Shown one piece after another: positions 51,913 to 64,000 of a stretch of DNA of 64,000 bases. Position 1 is the stretch's first letter. Every line of letters starts with the position of its first letter. The notes beneath the pieces are model-generated. The model searched no databases. It was not told the origin of the DNA and saw only the letters and a list, made by a program, of their open reading frames with translations. The translations under genes and the position numbers were made by a program. The stretch is from Pogonophryne albipinna (Eukaryota > Chordata > Actinopteri > Perciformes > Artedidraconidae): positions 25,470,543 through 25,534,542 of the forward strand of contig CM053248.1 of the NCBI GenBank assembly GCA_028583405.1, read 5' to 3'.

Positions 51913-53561
51913 CCAGTCCGACTGTTTACAGAACTGATCCATTTTGAGTTTTCTTTGAAGCCAATCGACACTCACAGACATATTCTTTACCTCATGCAGA
52001 GAGGCTTATAATGCGTTTTTACGGAAAAAAAGAAAAAAAAAGTAGCCTGAGAAAAGTCACTTATAGGAAAGGTAAAGGGCCAATGTATGAGTAAATGTTG
52101 ATAGGATTAAAGTTTGTACTGCATTATATTTTCTATGTGTGCCTATATGTGTGTATGTGGATGCTTGTGAAGCGTGTGTAATTACATTTCACACACTGAA
52201 GTGTCAGATTGAGAATCAACCCCCCCCATCTCCTCTCTCTTACACATAGACACGCACACAACTGTGGTACTGAGGAGATGTGTTTTGAGTGGGTGGGAAC
52301 AGACGTTCGTGATAAGTGAATGGCTTGTTTTAATTGCTAGTCTAGAGTACACGAGGAAGCCAGTAGTACAACTTTAGCATGTGCTCAAACACACACATAC
52401 ACACTTGTAGAATCTTAACCAATGCTTAAACCTGGAGGATGTTTACATTGTTGTGCAGAGGGTGACTTTACAGCATTATAGTAATGCACATGGATGAGTG
52501 ATGGATGGAGCGGAGGCAGGTTGATGTATGGATGGAGAAAAAAGCAGAAAGAGCAAAGAGCAGTCACTTTTTTGACACCTTGGTCCTTCTGTACACACAA
52601 GGGTGCTCAGATGAAACCATCTAAAACCACTCGAGTTCATCTGGAACACAAACACACAACGGCGAGCACAATGCTGAACTAACATACACAGCAGGGACGA
52701 AGGGTTGTGTGTTGGTTGCGGCTGTAGAGTGTGTGACAGGCTGTGATATCGCTCAGTCACACTGCGCTGCCCCAGAATTTGATAGTGAAGAGCAACAATA
52801 AGGCATTTCTGCTCACGTCCTGTCCCTCTGGATAGAAGGAGCAATACAGGAGCATTGGACCCTTACATACATTTGGGTTATACTTTTACCCTTTTTTTTG
52901 TTATTTGAAAAATGTAATTATTGGCGTTTAGTTTTTGGAAGAGCAAGTCAATAAAACAAAACACTAATTTCAAGTTATTTATTTAAAGAGACTTTGGTTA
53001 ATCAGCAAGTCATTTGAGTTTTCTTCCATTTGTATTCTTAAACTTTCAATACTGGAAACATTCTATGAGTTGTGAGTGGGTTATTCGAGCGATAAAAACA
53101 AGGATAAATGGATCCTAAAAAATGCTGTAGAACATTAACATGCCAAAACAAATACAAAATCAGCAGGGATTTACTGAGCAGCAATACAAAAACAAGGGTG
53201 ATTTATCAGTGCAGATCATTTCATCAGAAAACACTGTCCATTGACGAACGTTTGACCACCAAGCATCATTGGTGTTTACACAGAGTTCGCCTCATATCGT
53301 CCATAGAGTCCTGCGATCTGTCCTTGGGTCCAAAGTGCAGAGGCTCGATCAGGGCTGCCATGAAGGAACCAGGTCTCTGATCCCGCTGGAGGGTTAGTCT
53401 GTAGTCTTATTTCATAAATTATTTTCCAGGAGTAGATTGCGTATAGTGACCTCCTTAGCTCCTAGCTGGGTTAGCTTAGCTCCCGTCGTGGCTCACCTCC
53501 CGGGGCGTTCTTGGTGGCTATGGTCGGACTAGAAGGTCGGAAGATGACGCGGGCGATGATC

Positions 53562-54397
53562 GTCTAAAGCAGTGGTTCTCAACTGGTCAGGCCTCGGGAC
53601 CCACTTTTTCCTTTGTCAATAGATCGCGACCCGACATTTTGAACCACTCAAATCTATTCAACAAAAAATCGTGCAGTAATATATACGCTTTTCAGCATAC
53701 ATTATTAATTAAAGTGAGGTAATATCCCTTATATCCCTTCATAGAACAAAGGAATGCTTTTAAATAAGGTTTGGGGTCTGGGGGGATTGTCCCCCAGGAG
53801 ATTTTTAGAAATACTAACATATAAAGTACGCATTCTGGTACACGCTGAGAAGAAGAAAAATAAATAAATCTATTACTACCCGACTTATTAATAATATTTG
53901 ATGCCATTGTTTGTTTGTCACTTTGTTCTGACAGCTTGCTGCTCCACACAGAGAGAAGAGTAAATAGGAGAGAGTCTGTGTGAATTACTTTAAATTGTGG
54001 GTAATGGTAGATAGCCCCCATTGTTCTGTGACCTGTCAATCATCAAACCGGGGGTCATATTTCATTATGTGTTCATTTTTATCTGAAGTTGTACCCATGG
54101 ATGTATAAAGAATAGTTCTACCGCAAAGTTATTCTCTGTGGGGACTTCCGGCAACAATCTTGATTCTGATTGGCCAAAAGACTCAAAAAAATATCAGCAA
54201 ATATGTGTTATTGAGAAGATGATCACTACGTGACAGACATTTTCTAAACCGTTTATGGTCTCCGGTACTTCCAGTCCAACGCATACTGCATGCACAGCGT
54301 TAGAAAATTGGGTCTTCAAAATAAAAGTTTGACTTTTTTCCTAAAAAAAAATAAGGAAATTATTTTTTCTTTCAATTATTTTTTTACTGGTCTAAAG
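53562..54397 (+). mobile_element. candidate hAT element with 8-bp duplication
   Basis: CAGTGGTTCTCAA at 53570 is the classic left end of Charlie-like hAT transposons. The preceding 8 bp, GTCTAAAG (53562-53569), recur exactly at 54390-54397, just after a terminal ACTG that is the inverse of CAGT. GTCTAAAG is close to the NTCTAGAN preference of this group. Against this, the right end does not continue the inverted repeat beyond 4 bp, so it is either atypical or coincidental. No transposase frame inside; a segment near 53768-53805 ('ggggtctggggggattg') resembles non-coding hAT DNA remembered from fish. Confidence 0.45.
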
Positions 54398-56059
54398 GTT
54401 TGCTCCACTTAATCCAATCTCTGCACTTCGTTTTCCAATATTGCTTTGCGTATCTGCCGTATACCAATCATTCTTCAGCATAACTACATTTGGATGGGTA
54501 TGGCGACATTGGATAAGGGTGAAAATCTGTTTCCTCGTTACATTATCATCCTATACTGTATGACCAATATGCAGTTAGAACATGTGTATTGCGTACATCC
54601 ACACGCGTTTCAGTCAAGAAGTAAATACTATAGACAGTGTCACATTTCCTAAAATTAATACAAAATGGGCCTGAACCATCATTTAAAACAAGCACCATGA
54701 GTATTCAGAATATTGGATTTGTACGGACTGCTTTAAGCTCCAAAGTAAAAGAAACATCAACTTCAGCATAATTTTTGTCTCTCCGTGGCTTTCTTCATTT
54801 CAGTGTCTCGCTCACGGCAATATTTTTAAATTACTGTAGATCAAGGTAATTTAAATCAGTGAAAAAAGTCAACGGCAAGGGAATATTCACTGGCATTGGA
54901 TTCATCCCTTCTACCGGGTTTGAGCAAGTTGTACCTTAAATATCATCACACCTCATATGAACACACTTCAAAACGCAAAACGTGTTAGACACAGAGCAAT
55001 CTTCTTACTTACTCACACACAGAAAATGTCTAATTTCAGCGTCACACGTGAATACATTATCTTCCTGCACTTCTTCATCTTTCAAGTATTAAAAGAGGTG
55101 ATGACTGTTAGGTGTTAGGAAAACATTGAAATCTATTTTGTCTGCTGTCTGGATCATCACACTGACTCATCGGCTAAATAAGAGCTGAAATGTTATAAAT
55201 AACATCTGCTATCCTTCGCAAAAATGAAATAATTAAAATAATATTCAAACACTTTTAAAAGCTCTGGAGAAGAAGTACGCTTGAAGACTTTTTACCCCCG
55301 TCTAGCACAAACCATTTTTCATTTGAAATGAAAGCTGAAAGCAGCAGGTCTCCTTAGGCAAACAACAGACAGACCCGTGGTGGGAATATGCTGAGATGTA
55401 CATCATCTCTCTGTTGGTTTGAGTGTGTGTGTTGTGTATGGTTAAGAGAGCGTTGTTACGCACACACCAGAGACCCCCCAAGGCCTTAAAAACGCAGGTA
55501 CTGTAAGTAAATAATCTGGATCCCCATGTGTGTGTGTTTGTTTTCCATGCTTTTTGTGCCACGGTGATGTCTCCAAAGTGGCTTGTGTCTGGGTGGAGTG
55601 TGTGTATATGTGTGCTGCCTCATACATGTCTGATTTGGTCCTCTCTCCATAAACAAGGCTCCCTCAGTGTGAGCAGGGCAGCCCATTTGAGCATGCTAAA
55701 GGTAAGCCAGCGAAATCGCCTGATCAACATTCATACTGCATGCACACTGGCCAGTGACTCTCCACTCCTCCCCCTCCTTATTTTTCCTTTTCCTCTATCA
55801 AGTTTAATTCATCTCAATTCAAGTCATTTCAATCCCAAAGAATAGTTTTATTCCCAGCTCTTCTTCCCCCACTCCTACTTTTCTTCGTCCAGTTGTTTTG
55901 TTCTATTGTCACTGTTCATCCCCTTCTCTGCACTCATCTCCTCTGTTCTGCTCTCCTCTTTTAACTTGTTCTATTCAAGGCTTTTCATTCTCTGCTTCTA
56001 TTTTCCCTCCTTTTTTCTCTCCCTTCTGTTCTGCCCTATTGTCATATAGATAGAATCGG
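54398..56059. other. non-coding stretch, nothing recognised
   Basis: AT-rich DNA with a pyrimidine-rich patch at 55860-56040. Open frames near 55302-55845 on both strands overlap each other and are unassigned. Confidence 0.45.
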
Positions 56060-56285
56060 AGGGATGAAACCCCTCTTTAATGGTCACACATGCAGAGCAC
56101 ACAGCACACACAGTGATATTTGGCCTCTGCATTTAACCCATCCTAGACCAGGAGTCTAGTACTAGGAGCAGTGGGCAGCTATTGTACAGCGCCCGGGGAG
56201 CAATGGGAGTTGTCCGGTGCCTTGCTCAAGAGCACCACGGCAGGGCCCAGTAGGTGAAATGGGACCTCTCCAAGTAGCAGTCCAC
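56060..56285 (+). repeat. teleost-type interspersed repeat
   Basis: Contains 'cctctgcatttaacccatcc', 'gagcagtgggcagc', 'gcgcccggggagcaat' and 'gtgccttgctcaagagcacc' in that order. This is the order I remember from an abundant teleost interspersed repeat. Non-coding; family name not assigned. Edges approximate. Confidence 0.7.
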
Positions 56286-57266
56286 ACACTCCATATTTAA
56301 GTCTGTTCGGGGACTATATTTCCTCTCTCCTCTCAGTTCTTTCTGTCTTCCGCCACGCATGTAATATTCATGGAAGGTCATTAAAGAAACACACACTCAC
56401 AGGGCGAAAAACAGAAAAGCATGAAATAAGCAATTCTGAAAACAAAACAATAATCAGCGGAAGAATCAGCGGGAGAATCACACATCCGATGCTAAATGAC
56501 CGCACTCTCCTCACTTTAACCATCCTCATTTCCAGCAAGCCTCTCTGTTCTGATTTCCTGTTGAAAGCGCTTTGTCTGCCATGCTAAGTCACGTTAAAAA
56601 AAATAGACAGCATGAGTCGGGGAAGGAAGTGGAAGAAGCTTTTTAGTCAACTCCCTTAAAATGAAGTGACAGTTTCAAATCGGGGGCCCTGTAAGTGCGA
56701 GCCGCTTAATGTCAGACACTGTTGCTGTTGTAACTGTGAGGGGTGTGCAGGGGAGGAGAATCAAAAGAGCAGACTACTGCCATTTAGTCGCAGGGAGGAG
56801 ACATGAGAAAGAAGTAATTAGCGAGAAGCGGTATAAGAGACGGGGGGAAATGGCAGCAAGAGAGAATAAAAATACCAGTGGGAGAGGACGACAGAAAGAA
56901 AAGGAGACATGAGGAGCCAAAAGAAAGCTGAGTGAGGAAATGAAACTGTGACAGAAGTGGAAAAAAAGTTATTTTTGTAGATTTGTCCTCCGCTTCTACT
57001 GGTTATGGTAAAATGTTACTTATCAGAGTAATTGCTGAGGTACTGGAACACGGGGAAATCACTAAAAGCACAGGCTGAATATCAGGTTCAGTCAGATTAT
57101 CTAAACCATTTTATGTGGAGGTAAAACTGAAATTGAAAAGTCAGACGATGGCATGAGTCATTAGACGCCATGGATACCTGATAGAAATTGCTATTCATCA
57201 AATAATCTCGGACTGACCACGAGCCATGTAGAGTATCAAAGAAAACCCACGTTGTAAAAAGCCTGT
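56286..57266. other. non-coding stretch, nothing recognised
   Basis: Includes a purine-rich tract (56800-56940). The Arg/Lys-rich frame at 56709-56912 follows that composition and is not called. Confidence 0.45.
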
Positions 57267-57274
57267 ATTTCCCT

Positions 57275-57605
57275 TAGGGCTGCTCAATTAATCGTATTTT
57301 AATCGCAATTACGATTATGGCTTGCAACGATTACGAAAATAACGTAATCAAAATAAAACGATTATTTTTTCATTATTACTTTTTTTTTCTTTTCTTTCAA
57401 ATCATTTTTTTTCTTTATTGGTTTTTCAGTTGAATTATACTTAAAGTTCAGGGTAATCAACTGTTAAAAACATACTGTTCACATTTTTTCTCCCCAATAA
57501 ATTGATGTTTTCAAAGTAAATGTATAATCGTTTTTCACAATCGTGATATCAATTATTGACCCAAATAATCGAGATTATGATTTTTGCCATAATCGAGCAG
57601 CCCTC
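57275..57605 (+). mobile_element. non-autonomous hAT element (MITE), copy 1
   Basis: A 331-bp element with inverted ends: TAGGGCTGCTCAATTA at left, TAATCGAGCAGCCCTC at right. It is flanked by a perfect 8-bp target-site duplication ATTTCCCT (57267-57274 and 57606-57613). An 8-bp duplication with YAGGG-type ends is the signature of hAT transposons. Subterminal DNA is dense in AATCG/CGATT motifs, plausible transposase-binding repeats. It has no coding capacity and aligns over its whole length with the copy at 63635. The active source element is not visible here. Confidence 0.9.
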
Positions 57606-57613
57606 ATTTCCCT

Positions 57614-58555
57614 TTAAGCAGGAGATGGAAATGAAACCGACAGATTGAGAGGAAAAAGAGAGGGACAGGGACGTTGAAGGGCATCCCACCCTTCAGTTAG
57701 CAGGTGGTGGTGAGGTGAGGTGTGAGTAATGCCCAGGCCTGGTATGTGGTCCCTCTTGAGAGCAGGGGGGCAGACAGGGCAGCAGATAGTGTTACGGCAG
57801 CTTGATGTTGTTTTGGCTCCAAGAGCTGAAATGTCATCGTATACACGGCTAAACTCCACTGACACAACATGCTATACAGTCATGTGTGTTTCTTTGTGTG
57901 TGTTTCTTTGTGTGTGTGTGTGTGTGTGTGTGTTTGTGGGTGGGTGGGTGTGTGTGTGTGTGTGTGTGTGACTGTCATGCCAGCATGCCCAGCAGTGGGA
58001 GCCTAGGGGGAGGCCCTGTCACGCCTTTCTAGAGCCTAGCAACTCATAATGCCATTGTTAGCATATGGCTGTGTGCGCTAAGTGAGTTGTCTTTTTCCTT
58101 ATCAAATATTTACAATTACAAACAGAGTGAAACCCTCGCCCTGGTTGGCATTCATGTTTAATTGATTTTTCTCTCTTTCTCTCCTCCTCACACCCTGTTC
58201 TCTTTCTCTTTTACATTTGCTCGTCTTGTATTTTAGGGGCCGAATGCATACAACATTGTATGGCTAAGATTAGCTCCTTAATGGACAATTTAGGAGACTC
58301 ACTTGCCAGTAGGAAATTACAGGGGAACTCTTGTCTCGAACAAAAACATGTGTAAACCAGAGTCATCTGGATGTCACAGTGATCATCAGGGTAATATCAG
58401 CTCAGGTTTGGATACTTTAAATTGTTAATGGACAGCCTTCCTTACAAACTAGGGTTGTGGCATTTGAAAAAGGGGAGCATTACAAGACACAAATGTTCCA
58501 CAAGTTGCATTCTGGGAAGTGTAAGATCCAGCATCTGAAGTCAATAAAATGACTG
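57614..58555. other. non-coding stretch with a TG-rich patch
   Basis: Contains an interrupted TG-rich tract at 57883-57970 and otherwise unassigned DNA. Confidence 0.45.
57883..57970 (+). repeat. interrupted (GT)n with (GGGT)3
   Basis: GT runs broken by TTTC and by a GGGTGGGTGGGT segment. Confidence 0.9.
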
Positions 58556-58945
58556 TGTCACGATTATCATGTCATGTCACATTTCTATGTCTAGGTTTGG
58601 GTGTTTTTGCTGTTCTCTCTGTCATGTTTTCCTCCTGGGTTATTGTCTGTTCCTTTTCCCTGTGTTTTTCCTCCTGTCGTTAGTTTCCCTGGTGTGTCTA
58701 GTTGTCTGATTGTGTTCACCTGTGGCCCTTGTGTTTCTCCTCCCCTGCCCGGCTGTTTCTCGTCTTGTGATTACCCCTCCCTGTATTTAGTATTGTCTCT
58801 TCCTGTGTTCAGTGTTGGTGCTTCTTTTGTTTGTGACCTAGTTCACCGTAGAGTGTTTTTTCTTTCCAAGTATAATTAAGTCCTTGAAATAAAGGTGTTA
58901 TCAAGTGCTATCTGCGTTTGGGTCCTACCTGCTTCACTCTGCGTA
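58556..58945 (+). repeat. teleost-type interspersed repeat, pyrimidine-rich
   Basis: Begins TGTCACGATT. It contains 'gtgattacccctccctgta' and 'tttagta', an AATAAAG near 58889, and ends with 'ctgcgtttgggtcctacc'. This order matches a T/C-rich teleost repeat I remember (TGTCACGGTT ... TGATTACC ... CTGCGTTTGGGTCC). The Ser/Phe/Val/Cys-rich frame at 58601-58879 is a by-product. Family unassigned; edges approximate. Confidence 0.6.
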
Positions 58946-62821
<3,876 letters not shown>

Positions 62822-63143
62822 CAGGCCCGGTTCTACGGGGGTGCATAAGGGTGCATTGCACCCTCAGTTGAGTCGTTATGCACCCTCATTTGAAAAATGA
62901 AAAGTGAAAAAAAAAAAATATTACATATATAATAACAATAATAAAAATAATAGTAGTAATAATAATAATATTAAAAAGAAGAATATAGTTGAAATAAAAT
63001 AAATGTGTAATTGTGGTTAAATAACATTGTGTGCATCATTTATTTTGTCAATTTAAACGGTGAGTAACGTTATTATGTCAGGTGCGCGTGACCTGTGCCG
63101 CTGCGCGTTCGTCATCTGCAAGGTGCTTACACAGCAGTCAATG

Positions 63144-63560
63144 ATGGACATCAGAAAATGGTTAAAACAACCAGCCCTTATCGCCAGCAGTAACACTGCA
63201 TCTACTGCAGGTAATAACAGTTCAGATCATGGGGACATTACGTTACCCGCGGCATCTGTCGTGGACACTAACGTCCTCCCGCCCGACTCGCCGGCTTTGC
63301 CCGCCTCGCCCACGGAGGCGGAGCAGCCGTCTTCGTTGCCCCAAACACCACCACCCCTCAGCGGCCCGGAAGTGCCAGAGGACCTCGGCAAAACAGAGCC
63401 TGCCCAGGTATATTTAAAAAAGTACCCAACTCGCCTGTACAGTGGGGTAAGGCGCTCATTTTGCAGCTCATGGTTTAAAAACAGAGATTGGCTGGAATAT
63501 TCATGTAAAAAAGATGCCATCTTCTGCTATGCATGTAGACATTTCGGTCAAGGGGAGTGA
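63144..63560 (+). CDS. hAT transposase N-terminus with TTF-type zinc finger, truncated
   Basis: Encodes 138 residues. The start at 63144 is preferred over ATG 63141 and over the upstream frame extension because it has A at -3 and G at +4, and because MDIRKWL resembles the N-termini of TTF-finger/hAT-dimerisation (ZMYM-like) proteins. Residues 1-90 are a low-complexity Ser/Pro/Thr linker. Residues 94-135 form the start of a TTF-type finger: YPTRLYSG, RSFCSSWF, DWLEYS, then DAIFCYACRHFG. In this family the finger binds DNA ends and is followed by an RNase H-like DDE domain with a C-terminal hAT dimerisation region; full proteins are about 600-850 residues. All of that is missing: a TGA follows CRHFGQGE at once. 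The local DNA is much more GC-rich than its surroundings. Either a deletion derivative or a first exon; no good splice donor is seen at the stop. Probably inactive. Confidence 0.7.
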   Translation: MDIRKWLKQPALIASSNTASTAGNNSSDHGDITLPAASVVDTNVLPPDSPALPASPTEAEQPSSLPQTPPPLSGPEVPEDLGKTEPAQVYLKKYPTRLYSGVRRSFCSSWFKNRDWLEYSCKKDAIFCYACRHFGQGE

Positions 63561-63634
63561 TTTGTAAAATATCCATAAAGAAATAGAAAATCTGTTTACA
63601 GTTCTGTTTCATATGGGTGTTGAGATGTATCCAT

Positions 63635-63953
63635 TCGGGCTGCTCAATTAATCGTATTTTAATCGTATTTTAATCGTGATTATGATTATGGCTTGCAACG
63701 ATTACGAAAACAACGTAATCAAAATAGAACGATTATTTTTTTATGATTATTATTACTTTTCTTTTTTTTGGGGGTTTTTGGGTTTTTTCAGTTGAATTAT
63801 ACTTAAAGTTCAGGGTAATCAACTGTTAAAAACATACTGTTCAAATAGTTTTCTCTCCAATAAATGGATTTTTTCAAACAATGAATAATCGCAATTACAA
63901 TTATTGACCCAAATAATCGAGATTAGGATTTTTGCCATAATCGAGCAGCCCTA
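63635..63953 (+). mobile_element. non-autonomous hAT element (MITE), copy 2
   Basis: A 319-bp copy of the element at 57275, same orientation. Ends are TCGGGCTGCTCAATTA and TAATCGAGCAGCCCTA; the right end gives the consensus TAGGGCTGCTCGATTA. It is flanked by a perfect 8-bp duplication GTATCCAT (63627-63634 and 63954-63961). It differs from copy 1 by an extra TAATCGTATTT-type unit near its left end and small gaps in the T-rich centre. Inserted into the larger hAT element, so it is younger than that insertion. Confidence 0.92.
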
Positions 63954-64000
63954 GTATCCATAGATCTCTTCATTTTGCTCTCAAAATGCACCAGATTGAT

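Larger units (their letters stand above)
48640..53561. other. non-coding stretch with a candidate exon
   Basis: AT-rich DNA. It includes the minus-strand candidate exon at 50359-50702, a repeat remnant at 51855 and an A-rich patch near 52021-52043. The block 50100-50220 has balanced composition and could be conserved non-coding DNA. Confidence 0.4.
62822..64000 (+). mobile_element. hAT transposon, TTF-finger type, left part; runs off the window
   Basis: The left end CAGGCCCGGTTCTA has the CAGGS start of many hAT elements. A hairpin AGGGTGCA-T-TGCACCCT follows at 62848-62864, and GCACCCTCA occurs at 62858 and again about 22 bp later, a plausible subterminal repeat. Then come an AT-rich leader, a transposase N-terminal frame (63144-63560), non-coding DNA with an inserted small hAT (63635-63953), and 47 bp reaching the window edge. 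No right terminus is in view, so the boundary and target-site duplication cannot be confirmed. Little of the transposase survives before 3'-type non-coding DNA, which suggests internal deletion, or an intron whose next exon lies outside. Confidence 0.65.

Noticed and set aside
58601..58879. 92-codon frame rich in Phe, Ser, Val and Cys
   Set aside because: Lies entirely within a pyrimidine-rich interspersed repeat.
63227..63520. Minus-strand and alternate-frame ORFs over the transposase N-terminus
   Set aside because: Shadow frames of the GC-rich transposase coding segment.

Overview
The window looks like teleost fish nuclear DNA from a gene-poor, AT-rich interval. Three things suggest this: seven long, nearly perfect CA/GT microsatellites; remnants of interspersed repeats that I recognise (from memory) as typical of teleosts; and no convincing multi-exon host gene, rRNA or tRNA on either strand. 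Most long open frames are read-through of CA/GT arrays (His-Thr or Cys-Val repeats) or chance frames.

Layout. 1-18 kb: unique-looking AT-rich DNA with CA arrays at 253, 7831/8005 and 15182, a G-quadruplex motif near 8.56 kb, short SINE/LINE-type 3' tails, and two copies (about 4.57 and 17.58 kb) of a dispersed repeat whose third copy is at 32.4 kb. 18.7-21.2 kb: a roughly 2.5 kb element bounded by 14-bp terminal inverted repeats. 21-48 kb: mostly unclassified noncoding DNA with CA arrays at 26159 and 35480, a teleost-type repeat with a G27 tract near 31 kb, and several perfect stem-loops (23.5, 33.0, 39.6, 40.4 kb). 48.5 kb: a decayed LINE reverse-transcriptase fragment. 50.4 kb (minus): a weak candidate exon. 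53.6-54.4 kb: a candidate hAT element with an 8-bp target-site duplication. 56.1 and 58.6 kb: two further teleost-type repeats. 57.3 and 63.6 kb: two full-length copies of one non-autonomous hAT element, each with a perfect 8-bp target-site duplication. 62.8 kb to the right edge: the 5' part of a hAT element encoding the N-terminus of a TTF-type zinc-finger transposase, itself interrupted by the second small hAT copy.

The only recognisable protein-coding material is transposon-derived: the hAT transposase N-terminus and the LINE RT relic. The best-supported story is the hAT cluster at the right end, where a small element shows how hAT transposition shaped the locus. I found no clear undescribed biological system. 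The most unexplained structures are the nested perfect inverted repeat at 23499-23599 and the abutting hairpins at 39576-39639. Family names for dispersed repeats come from memory and need a repeat-library search.
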